DNA of 64,000 nt from Christiangramia salexigens (GCF_001889005.1 NZ_CP018153.1:1894501-1958500), one strand, 5' to 3'; positions 31,931-41,538 are shown, numbered from the stretch's first letter. Program-made: numbers and translations. Notes: generated from the letters alone by a model not told the origin.

Positions 31931-32947
31931 AAATTCGCTACCCACTCCATAAACACTTTCCACATAGATCTTTTCTCCATGCGCCTCCAGAATATGTTTC
32001 ACTATAGAAAGTCCAAGTCCTGATCCACCTTCCTTGCGCGAACCACTTTTATCTACCCTGTAGAAACGTTCAAATAAGCGTGGGATGTTCTCTTTTTCTA
32101 TTCCTTCACCGTTATCGGTCACCCTAACGATCACCTTATTCTTAATTAGGTTTTCAATACTGATCTCGGTGGTCCCGCCTTTCTTACCGTATTTAATAGA
32201 ATTCACAATAAGATTAGAAAGCACTTGTTGGATGCGGTCTTTATCGGCACTAACCATTATAGGCTTTTCATATTCCATATCGAATGTTAGGGTGATGTTC
32301 TTCTTAGCGGCCTTCATTTCCAGAAGATCAAAAGCTCCCTGAATAAGTTCGATAATATTAAACTTCTCATGATTAAGGTGGAGATCGCCTACTTCAAGTT
32401 TAGTGATCATATCAAGATCACGCACTATATATATAAGCCTCTCAACTCCCTTGCTGGCCCGCATAAGATATTTTTTCCTTACTGCTTTATCCTTATAAGC
32501 CCCATCCAATAAGGTTAAAATATAACCCTGAACTGTAAACAGAGGGGTTTTCAGCTCATGCGACACATTGCCCATAAATTCCTTTCTGTAGGCTTCGCGA
32601 ACTTTTAAGGATTCAATCTCGATCTTTTTATCTTCAGCAAACTTTTCAACTTCCCGGGTGAGAGTGGACATATCTGTAGTCACCTGACTTGGATTCAGGG
32701 TCTTCGAATCCAAAAGTGACACATCATCATATATCTTTTTTATACGCCTGTAGATAAAGCGTTCTACGCGATATTGTATAATAAAGAAGGAAAATAAATA
32801 ACTCAGTATAATAAAAGACCCCAGTAACAGGAAGCTGAAGTTTAGATCGAAAAACATATAGGCACCCATAAGAGCACCAAGTATTATACTTTGATATAAT
32901 GATGTTCGTAATGCAAAGCGATATGAACGTTTAAATTTCTTTGCCAT
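31868..32947 (-). CDS. Sensor histidine kinase, PhoR-like
   Basis: A 359-residue kinase with two N-terminal membrane segments (about 16-34 and 36-58), a short linker without an obvious PAS or HAMP domain, the phospho-acceptor motif NVSHELKTPLF (His130) and the HATPase motifs (VLSNLIVNSIKYG, DNGEGI, GSGLGLSIVKHI). It pairs with the response regulator upstream, overlapping by one base. The missing periplasmic domain argues for sensing in the membrane or through a partner such as the Pst system. The stop lies inside the convergent glycosyltransferase. Confidence 0.88.
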   Translation of the reverse strand: MAKKFKRSYRFALRTSLYQSIILGALMGAYMFFDLNFSFLLLGSFIILSYLFSFFIIQYRVERFIYRRIKKIYDDVSLLDSKTLNPSQVTTDMSTLTREVEKFAEDKKIEIESLKVREAYRKEFMGNVSHELKTPLFTVQGYILTLLDGAYKDKAVRKKYLMRASKGVERLIYIVRDLDMITKLEVGDLHLNHEKFNIIELIQGAFDLLEMKAAKKNITLTFDMEYEKPIMVSADKDRIQQVLSNLIVNSIKYGKKGGTTEISIENLIKNKVIVRVTDNGEGIEKENIPRLFERFYRVDKSGSRKEGGSGLGLSIVKHILEAHGEKIYVESVYGVGSEFSFTLEKSKESAVDPLSTKTS

Positions 32948-33630
32948 TAAATCACAAACTTATAACCTACACCTTTTACGGTTTTAATTTTATCGTCTCC
33001 TATTTTCTCTCTTAACTTTCTAATATGAACATCTATGGTCCTACCTCCTACGACAATATCATTCCCCCAAACTGTATTGAGTATATCCTCTCTTTTAAAC
33101 ACTTTTCCGGGTCTTGAGGTTAGCAATGAAAGTAGTTCAAATTCCTTTCTTGGTAATACCATTTCATTATCATCCTGTAAGATCTTATACTCTTCATGAT
33201 CTATGGTAATATCACCGATATTCACAACATTACCTGCTGAATCATCCTTTCTATAACGCCTTAGTAAAGCTTTCACCTTACTTAATAATACTTTAGGCTT
33301 GATAGGTTTAGTGATATAGTCATCGGCTCCGGCATCATAACCTGCCATTTGCGAATAATCCTCGCCACGCGCTGTAAAGAAGGTAATGATCGTATTTTCC
33401 AAATCTGGCACACTCCTTATCTGCTCGCAAGCCTCCATCCCGTCCATTCCCGGCATCATCACATCCAGAATTATGAGGTGAGGTTTGTTGTGCTTAGCAA
33501 GCTCTACGGCGTCCCTACCATTTTCGGCAGTTATAACCTGATAGCCTTCAGAAGAAAGGTTATAACCAACAATTTCAAGGATATCTGGTTCATCATCTAC
33601 CAGTAATATTAATATGTCCTTTTTCTTCAT
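32947..33630 (-). CDS. OmpR/PhoB-family response regulator
   Basis: A 227-residue regulator: receiver domain with Asp56 (LIILDVMMPGMDG), acidic pocket DDEPD at 12-16, and Lys in the TKPIKPKVLL loop; then a winged-helix DNA-binding domain (residues about 130-227, FKREDILNTVWG, RTIDVHIRKLREKIG). It is transcribed with the kinase. Targets are unknown; I see no PhoB box that I could call with confidence. Confidence 0.92.
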   Translation of the reverse strand: MKKKDILILLVDDEPDILEIVGYNLSSEGYQVITAENGRDAVELAKHNKPHLIILDVMMPGMDGMEACEQIRSVPDLENTIITFFTARGEDYSQMAGYDAGADDYITKPIKPKVLLSKVKALLRRYRKDDSAGNVVNIGDITIDHEEYKILQDDNEMVLPRKEFELLSLLTSRPGKVFKREDILNTVWGNDIVVGGRTIDVHIRKLREKIGDDKIKTVKGVGYKFVI

Positions 33631-34096
33631 AATTCGGTGTAAGGTGGTTTAGCTGGTATAAAATTAACCATTAATTTGAATTAGCCCTGCCTCCTAGCAA
33701 ATGGTAACGTTAAGCTAACATTTTAATCACGAAGACATAAAAGCGCCATAACAGTTTCCAAAAAATAAAAAGCTTCTTATTTAGACGGAAAACAATACCT
33801 ATAAATACTCATTGCAAACTAAGAACAGTATTTCTTCTGAAAATTATGAACCAATTAGGATCTACCGGTTCAGGAAGAACCGGTATTTGATCAACAAAAC
33901 AGGAACCATAATAAGAGATAGGTCAACACTGAAAAATTAAGACACAATATCTTGATTGTCAGTAATTAGTCAATTAAATGCACTCTAAAGCCCAGCTACA
34001 TATATTTATTTAAATTATTTTTTATTCCTACAAAATAATTGGCAAGATTTTTGAAAATTTATTTGTAAGTTTGTTATTAATTATCTAACGTTCAGC
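33631..34096. other. Intergenic region with a perfect 9-bp hairpin and a promoter
   Basis: No credible gene is seen. TACCGGTTC (33863-33871) and GAACCGGTA (33877-33885) form a perfect stem with a 5-base loop, not followed by a T tract strong enough to be an obvious terminator. Before the T9SS-domain gene, TAAGTTTG (34066-34073) fits the -7 consensus, 23 bases ahead of the start codon. Confidence 0.5.
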
Positions 34097-34435
34097 ATGA
34101 AGCAAAAGTACCTATTCACTTTTTTATTGGTTGGTTTCCTGATGATTGCCTCACCGGTATTCTCTCAGGACACTGCTTCTTTGCCGCAACGAACCGAGCT
34201 TCCAATTGATGGCCTTTCCATATATCCTAACCCCGCAACCGGTGGTAAGGTTTATATTTCCTCTACCAGGAACCAGGATAAGATCATAGAAGTTTACAAT
34301 GTTCTAGGGAAGTCTGTTTACAAAACTAGAATTAGGGGAAGAGAAATGGATGTTTCCACATTAACTCCCGGAATTTATATTCTTAAGATACAAGAGGGTA
34401 AAGCTAAGGCTACGAGAAAACTCGTGATAAAATAA
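34097..34435 (+). CDS. Small secreted protein consisting mainly of a T9SS type A sorting domain
   Basis: A 112-residue protein with a signal peptide (about 1-23, ending VFSQ) and then, after a linker of about 15 residues, a type A C-terminal sorting domain: LSIYPNPATGGKVYIS, VYNVLGKSVY, LTPGIYILKI and the terminal KATRKLVIK. This domain directs export across the outer membrane by the type IX system and is then usually cleaved. Here there is almost no cargo between the signal and sorting domain. A candidate promoter and a terminator (34459-34483) show it is a discrete gene. Confidence 0.88.
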   Translation: MKQKYLFTFLLVGFLMIASPVFSQDTASLPQRTELPIDGLSIYPNPATGGKVYISSTRNQDKIIEVYNVLGKSVYKTRIRGREMDVSTLTPGIYILKIQEGKAKATRKLVIK

Positions 34436-34458
34436 ATTCTTACACTGTATTTTTCAAT

Positions 34459-34483
34459 AGCTTCTGTTTCAGAGGCTTTTTTT
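34459..34483 (+). terminator. Rho-independent terminator after the T9SS-domain gene
   Basis: An 8-bp stem AGCTTCTG / CAGAGGCT (one G-U pair) with a TTT loop followed by seven T residues. It lies 24 bases after the stop. Confidence 0.85.
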
Positions 34484-34489
34484 ATTCCT

Positions 34490-34497
34490 TAATTTTG
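34490..34497 (+). promoter_or_regulatory. Candidate -7 element of the LuxE-like gene
   Basis: TAATTTTG fits TAnnTTTG and lies 20 bases before the start codon at 34518, after the terminator of the upstream gene. Confidence 0.55.
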
Positions 34498-34517
34498 GGC
34501 AAATTTCCTCTTGCTAT

Positions 34518-35492
34518 ATGATCAAAGAAAGGATCTTTCAAATTAAAAATCACAAAGATTTCACCGATGTATGTCTGGAGGTTTTTGATTATCAATTTCA
34601 TAATAACCCGGTATATCATAAATTCTGTTCCCTACTTGACCGCACTCCGGATAAAATTAACCACTACAGGGAAATTCCATTCCTCCCGATAGAATTTTTC
34701 AAATCCAAAGAAATTATTAGCGGAGATCTTTTACCTCAAATCACTTTTACAAGTAGCGGTACTACCGGAAGTAATACCAGCAAACATCATGTAACAGATC
34801 TGGATATATACGAACATAGTTTTTTGGATGCTTTTGAAAACTTCTACGGCGACCCAAAAGATTATACCATTCTGGCACTTCTGCCATCATATCTAGAGCG
34901 TACAGGCTCCTCGCTGATCTATATGGTAGATAGTCTTATCAAGAATTCAGAAAACAAGGATAGTGGATTCTACCTCAACAATCTAAAGGAGTTATCCCAA
35001 AAACTAGAAGAACTAGACAAAGGTGGGAAAAAAGTATTTCTCATTGGAGTCTCTTTTGCTTTGCTTGATCTTGTAGAGAAAAAAAGCCTTCAGTTAAATA
35101 ATACCATAGTTATGGAAACCGGAGGCATGAAAGGCAGACGTAAAGAAATGATAAGAACCGAGCTACATGCTCATCTTAAAAAAGGTTTTGGTGTGGATGC
35201 CATTCATAGTGAATATGGCATGACCGAACTTTTATCTCAGGCGTACTCAAACGGCCACGGTATCTTTAAATGTCCAGCCTGGATGGAGATCCTCATTCGT
35301 GATCCCGAAGATGCTCTTAGTTTACAGCCTGATGGAAAAACCGGAGGAATCAACGTAATAGATCTTGCAAACATCAACTCTTGTTCTTTTATAGCAACAC
35401 AAGACTTAGGCAAAAAAAATAATGATGAAATAGAAATCCTGGGAAGGTTTGATAACAGTGACCTTCGAGGCTGTAATTTGCTTATATTATAG
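34518..35492 (+). CDS. LuxE/PaaK-like acyl-adenylate-forming protein
   Basis: A 324-residue relative of the acyl-protein synthetase LuxE. The AMP-binding loop TFTSSGTTGSNTSKH (about 90-104) is intact, as are HSEYGMTELLSQAY and the terminal GRFDNSDLRGCN. Such enzymes activate a fatty acid as the acyl-AMP. No LuxC (acyl-CoA reductase) or luciferase gene lies nearby, so it is not a luminescence enzyme. In Bacteroidota relatives are called acyl transferases; acyl chain and acceptor are unknown. Confidence 0.8.
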   Translation: MIKERIFQIKNHKDFTDVCLEVFDYQFHNNPVYHKFCSLLDRTPDKINHYREIPFLPIEFFKSKEIISGDLLPQITFTSSGTTGSNTSKHHVTDLDIYEHSFLDAFENFYGDPKDYTILALLPSYLERTGSSLIYMVDSLIKNSENKDSGFYLNNLKELSQKLEELDKGGKKVFLIGVSFALLDLVEKKSLQLNNTIVMETGGMKGRRKEMIRTELHAHLKKGFGVDAIHSEYGMTELLSQAYSNGHGIFKCPAWMEILIRDPEDALSLQPDGKTGGINVIDLANINSCSFIATQDLGKKNNDEIEILGRFDNSDLRGCNLLIL

Positions 35493-35634
35493 TAATTAGA
35501 AAAAAAAGTAAAACATTTTTGTAAAGAATTACTTTTAATTACGACGTAATTTATGCAGAAGAAAAAATGCCACTTAAACCATTGATCTTCTGCGGCTAAG
35601 TGAAATTTTTCATATTAGATTGGTTAGTTAGTTG

Positions 35635-35672
35635 AAAAGCCTTCAGGATCTCTCCTGAAGGCTTTCTCTTTA
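35635..35672. terminator. Bidirectional terminator between the LuxE-like gene and tyrS
   Basis: A perfect 13-bp stem AAAGCCTTCAGGA (35636-35648) / TCCTGAAGGCTTT (35653-35665) with a TCTC loop lies between the two convergent genes. The flanking T tracts are short. Confidence 0.85.
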
Positions 35673-35693
35673 TACTTATTAAAGGCTATGATC

Positions 35694-36989
35694 TTAAATC
35701 GCCCGAATAATAAATGTGTTCTTTTTCCCTTTATTCAGAATAACAAACTTGTCATTTATTAAGTCTGAAGTTGTAATGGTATAATCCTCCTTTACCTTTT
35801 CTTTATTCACAGAAACTGAATTCTCTTTTAAAGCTCTTCTGGCTTCCCCATTAGACTTTAAAAAGTCGGTTTTGGCAGAAAGGGCCGCGATCATATCCAA
35901 ACCGTTCTCTATTTCCCCTCTTTCTACCTCAGCTTGTGGAACGCCTTCAAACACATCTAAGAAGGTCGCTTCGTTCAGTTTTCTGAAATCATCTGCTGTA
36001 CTTTTCCCAAATAAGACTTCAGAAGCAGTAAGAGCATTCTCGTATTCCTCTTCATTATGCACCGTTATGGTCACTTCCTTAGCCAAACGTTTCTGAAGCA
36101 CTCTTAAATGTGGTGCTTCTTTATGCTCTTCTATAAGAGCTTCTATCTCTTGGCGATCAAGAAAAGTGAAGATCTTGATATATTTCTCAGCATCTTCATC
36201 ACTGGTATTCAACCAATATTGGTAAAACTTATATGGAGAAGTACGCTTTGCATCCAACCAGATATTCCCCCCTTCACTTTTCCCAAATTTACTTCCATCA
36301 CTTTTAGTGATTAAAGGACAAGTTAAGGCATAAGCCTTACCTCCGGCCTTTCTCCTCACGAGTTCTGTTCCGGTTGTGATATTCCCCCATTGATCGCTGC
36401 CTCCCATTTGAAGACTACAGTCCATTTCTTTATACAAATGATAAAAATCGTAACCCTGAACCAGTTGATAAGTAAACTCTGTAAAAGACATTCCTTCTGT
36501 CCCTTCACCCGATATACGGTTCTTTACAGAATCCTTAGCCATCATATAATTCACGGTAATATGTTTACCAACGTCCCTTATGAATTCAAGAAAACTGATT
36601 TCCTTCATCCAGTCATAATTATTAACCAGAACAGCATCGTTTTCTTTTCCACTTTTAAAATTGAGAAATTGCGAAAGTTGATTTTTTACACATTCCTGAT
36701 TATGTCTTAGCGTTTCCTCATCAAGTAGATTTCTTTCACTGGATTTCCCGCTAGGATCACCAATCATTCCCGTTGCTCCACCAACAAGTGCAAAAGGCTT
36801 ATGCCCGCATCGCTGTAAGTGCGCCAACAACATAATAGGCACAAGATTCCCTATATGTAAAGAATCGGCAGTTGGATCAAAACCAACATAGGCCGCTCTC
36901 ATTTTTTCGTTTAAGTGCTCTTCTGTTCCAGGCATGCTATCATGCAACATCCCTCGCCATTTCAATTCTTCTACAAGATTCTTTATCAT
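35694..36989 (-). CDS. tyrS: Tyrosyl-tRNA synthetase
   Basis: A class I aminoacyl-tRNA synthetase of 431 residues. The HIGN motif is at residues 45-48, the KMSKS-like loop is KFGKS (about 235), and an S4-type RNA-binding domain occupies the C-terminus (about 360-431). MSFTEF and [10 protein letters not shown] form the tyrosine pocket. It is the only gene of its transcript, followed by the 35635-35672 terminator. Confidence 0.97.
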   Translation of the reverse strand: MIKNLVEELKWRGMLHDSMPGTEEHLNEKMRAAYVGFDPTADSLHIGNLVPIMLLAHLQRCGHKPFALVGGATGMIGDPSGKSSERNLLDEETLRHNQECVKNQLSQFLNFKSGKENDAVLVNNYDWMKEISFLEFIRDVGKHITVNYMMAKDSVKNRISGEGTEGMSFTEFTYQLVQGYDFYHLYKEMDCSLQMGGSDQWGNITTGTELVRRKAGGKAYALTCPLITKSDGSKFGKSEGGNIWLDAKRTSPYKFYQYWLNTSDEDAEKYIKIFTFLDRQEIEALIEEHKEAPHLRVLQKRLAKEVTITVHNEEEYENALTASEVLFGKSTADDFRKLNEATFLDVFEGVPQAEVERGEIENGLDMIAALSAKTDFLKSNGEARRALKENSVSVNKEKVKEDYTITTSDLINDKFVILNKGKKNTFIIRAI

Positions 36990-37151
36990 CTTTAGCTATT
37001 TATATCATTTCTGTGTGATTTTGGACAAATCCACCCTTGGTTATGAATCTTCGAACAAACAATTTCATTCGAGATTCTCATCTTTTTAAAAGCAGGCGTA
37101 AAGATACCATTTACAGTTATTTTTCCTAAGTGCTTTAGTTATATTTACCAC

Positions 37152-38162
37152 ATGATACTCGTTACAGGTGGAACAGGTTTAATTGGCGCGCATCTTTTAT
37201 TTGATCTTGCTTTAAAACAAGACAGAATAAGGGCTACGAAAAGAGCTTCCAGCGATATTCTACTTACCCGAAAAATATTTGGTTATTATACAAGCCCTGA
37301 AAATGCAGATCTTTTGTTTGAAAAGATCGAATGGGTCACCGCAGATCTAAATGATGTTCCCGCGCTGAGTGAGGCATTTAATGGCGTTGACTTTGTTTAT
37401 CATTGTGCCGCTTTGATATCTTTTGATCCTTCAGATGAAAAAGCACTTAGAAAGACCAATATCGAAGGCACCGCGAACCTGGTAAACCTTTGCATTTCCA
37501 ATAGCATAAAAAAACTTTGTTATGTTAGCAGTGTTGCGGCTATTGGCACTGCGAATATGCCGGATGAGAATACTAAATGGAATCCAGAAGAAAATCATAA
37601 TGATTACGCGATCTCTAAATACGGCGCCGAAATAGAAGTTTGGCGAAGCAGTCAGGAGGGCATTGATGTCGTTATTGCAAACCCGGGAATTGTTATTGGA
37701 CCGGGGATCTGGGATGCCGGATCGGGTAAGATATTTTCAAAGGTTGATAATGGTTTAAATTACCACTTCCCAAAAGTTAGCGGATTCATTGGAGTACAAG
37801 ATGTGGTAAAATCGATGATTGGCCTTATGGAAACCAATGTGATAAATGAAAAGTTCATTTTGGTTGCCGAAAATTTAAGTTTTGAAACGGTATTAAAAAT
37901 CACGGCAAAAGCCCTGGAGAAACCTCTACCCAAAAAGCAACTGAAAAAATGGATGATCGCCCTTGGTTGGGTAGTTCAGAAAGCAGGAAGCTGGTTTGGA
38001 GGCAAAAGACAAATTACCCGCGAATCTATAAATGGGTTATATCAGGAAACCTATTATAACAATTCGAAGATCAAAGAATATCTGGACTTTGAGTTTACCC
38101 CGGTCTCTAAGGTAATTCAAGATACCGCCTTATACTATAAAAAAGAACAAACTAAAGAATAG
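37152..38162 (+). CDS. NAD-dependent epimerase/dehydratase family protein
   Basis: An extended SDR protein of 336 residues. The NAD-binding motif TGGTGLIGAHLL is at residues 5-16, and the catalytic Tyr-x3-Lys (DYAISK) is at about 150-155, with CYVSSVAAIG before it. It resembles dihydroflavonol reductase-like and 3-beta-HSD-like SDRs rather than sugar epimerases of the rmlB type. The substrate is unknown. The last 11 bases overlap the convergent DUF4296 gene. Confidence 0.83.
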   Translation: MILVTGGTGLIGAHLLFDLALKQDRIRATKRASSDILLTRKIFGYYTSPENADLLFEKIEWVTADLNDVPALSEAFNGVDFVYHCAALISFDPSDEKALRKTNIEGTANLVNLCISNSIKKLCYVSSVAAIGTANMPDENTKWNPEENHNDYAISKYGAEIEVWRSSQEGIDVVIANPGIVIGPGIWDAGSGKIFSKVDNGLNYHFPKVSGFIGVQDVVKSMIGLMETNVINEKFILVAENLSFETVLKITAKALEKPLPKKQLKKWMIALGWVVQKAGSWFGGKRQITRESINGLYQETYYNNSKIKEYLDFEFTPVSKVIQDTALYYKKEQTKE

Positions 38163-38718
38163 TATCTCTTTTTTTAAGTCTTTTCACCGATGGTGGAGCT
38201 ATTAAACAGTCCTGAATATTTTCATTAACCTTACGTAATTTTTTCTTACTGGCTTCTCTCTTCATATATAATGAATCGCCACCAGCTTTTTTAATTGAAT
38301 CTAGTGTCTTTAGAGAATCCTGTCTCGCCGTTCTTAAACTGTCCTCTATACGAACTTCGATCTCCCTTAGCGAATCAAGCCTGATTTTCATGATCTGAAC
38401 CCGGGCTTTTACGCTATCATAGATCCTATCGTATTGGGAGTATTGCTCTGCGTAGTAATCACTGCTTTGCTGAAACTGAAGACTATCAATACCAAATTTG
38501 TCAAATATATACTGATCCGGTTTGATACCGGTTTTTTCAAGTTTGGATTTGTTATAATTCCGCGCAGCATGAACCAGAGATAGTTCAGTTAAAATATCTA
38601 TCATTTCTGCTTCCGGAATAAGATTAGCTGGCTTCTCCATCTTTTCCAGGTCCTGGCAGGAATAGGAAAAGATGAGAACAGCAATAAGGAAAAACCTTTT
38701 AAAATCGTTACCTGTCAA
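38152..38718 (-). CDS. DUF4296 lipoprotein
   Basis: A 188-residue protein with a lipoprotein signal (LIFSYSC, lipid-modified Cys21). The mature part is highly charged, with PAEMIDILTELSLVHAARN near the start as in DUF4296, then a long coiled-coil-like stretch (about 95-165) rich in Ser, Leu and Arg, and a basic tail. Function is unknown. Its start overlaps the end of dihydroorotase by 11 bases, so the two are probably co-translated. Confidence 0.83.
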   Translation of the reverse strand: MTGNDFKRFFLIAVLIFSYSCQDLEKMEKPANLIPEAEMIDILTELSLVHAARNYNKSKLEKTGIKPDQYIFDKFGIDSLQFQQSSDYYAEQYSQYDRIYDSVKARVQIMKIRLDSLREIEVRIEDSLRTARQDSLKTLDSIKKAGGDSLYMKREASKKKLRKVNENIQDCLIAPPSVKRLKKRDTIL

Positions 38719-40051
38719 AACTTAATCTTTCAGCATTTTTTGTTAATGGCTGATGTTTGAAATTCTTATAAACCAGTTTTCCATTCACAAATGTGTGGGT
38801 TACACGCGACTTAAAGGTAGTACCTTCAAATGGTGACCAGTTACATTTAGAGAATATATTATCTGGCTGTACAGCCCAGGGAGAATTGATATCCACCAAA
38901 ACAAGATCAGCTTTATAACCTTCCCTGATAAATCCACGTTTTTCGATTTGAAAAAGTATAGCAGGATTGTGGCACATTTTCTCCACGATCTTTTCTATAG
39001 ATATCTTACCCTGATGATGCATTTGTAATAATGCCGGCAAGGCATGTTGAACCAAGGGGCCACCACTAGGAGCCTTTGTATAAACGTTATTCTTTTCCTC
39101 TTTGGTATGAGGTGCATGATCTGTAGCGATCACATCAATTCTGTTATCCAATACAGCAGCAAGTAAAGCTTCCTGATCTTTTTTGGTTTTCACAGCAGGA
39201 TTCCACTTTATCAAGGTGCCTTTTTTAGCATAATCTGAATCATTGAACCAAAGATGATGTATACAAACCTCGGCAGTAATCTTCTTATCCTTTAATGCTT
39301 TTTTATTGCTAAAAAGCCCTAATTCTTTTGCGGTGGAAATATGAAATACGTGAAGTCTTGCTCCCGTTTTCTTTGCGAGGCTAACAGCTTTTGAAGAGGA
39401 CTTATAGCAAGCCTCGGCACTCCTAATCTTTGGGTGTAACTCAATAGGAATATCATCACCATATCGTTCTACACATTCCTGCAGATTATCCTTTATGGTC
39501 TGCTCATCCTCACAATGAACGGCGATCATAACCGGAGACTTCTTAAAGATCTGCTCCAGAACTTTTTCATCATCTACAAGCATATTTCCGGTTGAAGACC
39601 CCAGAAACAACTTTAATGCAGCCACCTTTTTTGGATCTATCTTTTCTATTTCCTCAAGGTTATCATTAGTCCCTCCAAACATAAAGGAATAATTGGCATA
39701 AGACGTTTCAGCTGCGATCGCAAACTTCTTCTCCAGCTCTTCTGCCGTAGTTGTTTGAGGCAAAGTGTTGGGCATCTCAATAAATGAGGTTATCCCTCCA
39801 GCAACTGCTGCCTTAGAACCAGTCCCGATATTCTCCTTATGCGTAAGCCCAGGCTCCCTAAAATGCACCTGGTCATCTATAAGACCCGGCAACAAATAGG
39901 TGCCTTCAGCATCATAGATATTTACATCTGGAGATTTGGCACTTATACTTTCAGCAATTTCTGAAATGATTCCGTCTTCAATAAAAACGTCACCTTCCTG
40001 GATTTTGCCTTCGTTTACAATTTTCGCGTTTTTGATTAAAACTTTTTTCAT
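38708..40051 (-). CDS. pyrC: Dihydroorotase
   Basis: An amidohydrolase of 447 residues in pyrimidine biosynthesis. The metal site reads DDQVHFREPG (about 61-70), where most class I enzymes have a HxH pair, so the first His is a Gln. The remaining ligands are present: Lys of ALKLFLGSS (carboxylated), His of VHCEDE, His of FHIS and Asp of ATDHAPHT. The DDQVH form is, as I recall, common in Bacteroidota enzymes, including a Porphyromonas structure. It overlaps the GT2 stop by one base and the DUF4296 start by 11. Confidence 0.92.
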   Translation of the reverse strand: MKKVLIKNAKIVNEGKIQEGDVFIEDGIISEIAESISAKSPDVNIYDAEGTYLLPGLIDDQVHFREPGLTHKENIGTGSKAAVAGGITSFIEMPNTLPQTTTAEELEKKFAIAAETSYANYSFMFGGTNDNLEEIEKIDPKKVAALKLFLGSSTGNMLVDDEKVLEQIFKKSPVMIAVHCEDEQTIKDNLQECVERYGDDIPIELHPKIRSAEACYKSSSKAVSLAKKTGARLHVFHISTAKELGLFSNKKALKDKKITAEVCIHHLWFNDSDYAKKGTLIKWNPAVKTKKDQEALLAAVLDNRIDVIATDHAPHTKEEKNNVYTKAPSGGPLVQHALPALLQMHHQGKISIEKIVEKMCHNPAILFQIEKRGFIREGYKADLVLVDINSPWAVQPDNIFSKCNWSPFEGTTFKSRVTHTFVNGKLVYKNFKHQPLTKNAERLSFDR

Positions 40052-40782
40052 CAGACTTTTATCCTGTTTAACAGACTTTTCAGCTTCATTTTTATAACTC
40101 CAAAAGCGGCTTCAGAAATGATAGATCCGCTCATTTTAGAAGTCCCTCTTGTTCTATCGGTAAAAATAACTGGAACTTCAACAATATTAAAATTAAGAAG
40201 GTAAGATTTAAACTTCATTTCAATCTGAAATGCATAGCCAATAAACTGAATATTATCCAGATCTATAGCCTCCAGCACTTCCCTTTTATAGCAAACAAAA
40301 CCGGCGGTGGTATCTTCTATTTCCATTCCGGTAATAAATCTTACATATCTTGAGGCCAGCCAGGACATCAATACCCTGTTCATTGGCCAGTTTATCACAT
40401 TCACTCCGGTTATATACCTTGAACCAATAGCTACATCTGCGCCATCTCTTTTACAAGAATTATATAAACGGGCCAGATCGTTAGGATTGTGGGAAAAATC
40501 GGCATCCATTTCAAAAATATAATCATACTCTCTCTTGAGCGCCCACTTGAAACCATGAATATAAGCTGTTCCAAGGCCCTGTTTTCCCATTCTTTCCTCA
40601 ATGAACAATCTTTCTGGAAACTCAGCCTGCAAGGTTCTCACCCTGGTAGCTGTTCCGTCTGGAGAATTATCATCCACCACCAGTATATGAAATTTACGTC
40701 TTTGAGAAAACACATTACGAATAATTCGCTCTATGTTCTCAATTTCATTATAAGTGGGTATAATAATTATCCCATTTACCAT
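40051..40782 (-). CDS. Polyprenol-phosphate mannosyltransferase-like GT2 enzyme
   Basis: A GT-A glycosyltransferase of 243 residues. IIIPTYNEIENI at the N-terminus, DDNSPDGT and the metal-binding DADFSHNP are typical of dolichol-phosphate mannose synthase homologues; SRY and the DTTAGFVCYKREVLE motif follow. It transfers mannose or another sugar from the nucleotide donor to a lipid phosphate. A lipid-linked sugar of this kind is the type of donor GT-C enzymes such as the DUF2723 protein would use. I chose the second ATG (40782). It overlaps pyrC by one base. Confidence 0.88.
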   Translation of the reverse strand: MVNGIIIIPTYNEIENIERIIRNVFSQRRKFHILVVDDNSPDGTATRVRTLQAEFPERLFIEERMGKQGLGTAYIHGFKWALKREYDYIFEMDADFSHNPNDLARLYNSCKRDGADVAIGSRYITGVNVINWPMNRVLMSWLASRYVRFITGMEIEDTTAGFVCYKREVLEAIDLDNIQFIGYAFQIEMKFKSYLLNFNIVEVPVIFTDRTRGTSKMSGSIISEAAFGVIKMKLKSLLNRIKV

Positions 40783-40862
40783 TGCTAATTTTTTGCACAA
40801 ATGTATGCAAATTAAATCTTCAAATCTTTATCCTGAGCTTACCTTATAAAGGGCATTAATTT

Positions 40863-40870
40863 TACATTTG
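40863..40870 (+). promoter_or_regulatory. Candidate -7 element of the DUF4271 gene
   Basis: TACATTTG matches TAnnTTTG exactly, 14 bases before the start codon. A -33 TTTG is not evident. Confidence 0.5.
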
Positions 40871-40884
40871 TAAAAAAATAATTC

Positions 40885-41538
40885 ATGCAAGCCTTAGATA
40901 GAATTTTAGATTACCAGGACTGGATCACGATCCTTTTTCTGGTTTGCTTCATTCTACTGGTGATTGCAAGAACCCAGTTCCCCCAGAGATTTGAAGAATT
41001 CATTTCTTTAATGAGTTCAGGTAAATTTATAGCCTTTAAAGGAAAGGAGAACAGGGCTTTTCATCCTTTTAACATTTTATTGTTAGGAATACAGACTGCC
41101 GGGATATCAATGTTTATTTTTATTGCTTACCGGTATTTTTTTGAAACCAGCCTTCCTCCCCTAATCCTGTTCATACGGATCTTTACAGCCTATATTTGTT
41201 TTATACTTATTAAGGCCGGAGTAGAAAAAATAATTGGAAATATCTTTGATCTTGATGAAAAGATGGATTACTATCTTTTTCAAAAATTAAGCTACCGAAA
41301 TTTCATTTCCTTATTTTTACTTTTTATCTCATTGTTCCTCATATATAGTGTTCCTCCAAACGGAGTGATCATATGGAGTACAGCAGCTATCACTATTTTC
41401 GCAAATATTATAGGTCTTGTAATTATTTATAAAAGAAATCAAAGTCTGCTCAGCGCACATTGGTTCTATTTTATTTTGTACCTTTGCGCACTTGAAATTG
41501 CCCCTTATATTATTTTGTACAAGCTTATTACAATATAA
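40885..41538 (+). CDS. DUF4271 membrane protein
   Basis: A 217-residue integral membrane protein with about six hydrophobic segments (for example 15-27, 60-83, 92-112, 139-155, 160-180 and 190-210). It has the size and pattern of DUF4271 proteins, which in Bacteroidota often lie next to the hemD-type gene, as here (24-base gap). No catalytic motif is evident. Function unknown. Confidence 0.82.
   Translation: MQALDRILDYQDWITILFLVCFILLVIARTQFPQRFEEFISLMSSGKFIAFKGKENRAFHPFNILLLGIQTAGISMFIFIAYRYFFETSLPPLILFIRIFTAYICFILIKAGVEKIIGNIFDLDEKMDYYLFQKLSYRNFISLFLLFISLFLIYSVPPNGVIIWSTAAITIFANIIGLVIIYKRNQSLLSAHWFYFILYLCALEIAPYIILYKLITI

Noticed and set aside
34518..35492. Bioluminescence locus
   Set aside because: Only a LuxE-like enzyme is present; there is no LuxC, LuxD or luciferase gene.
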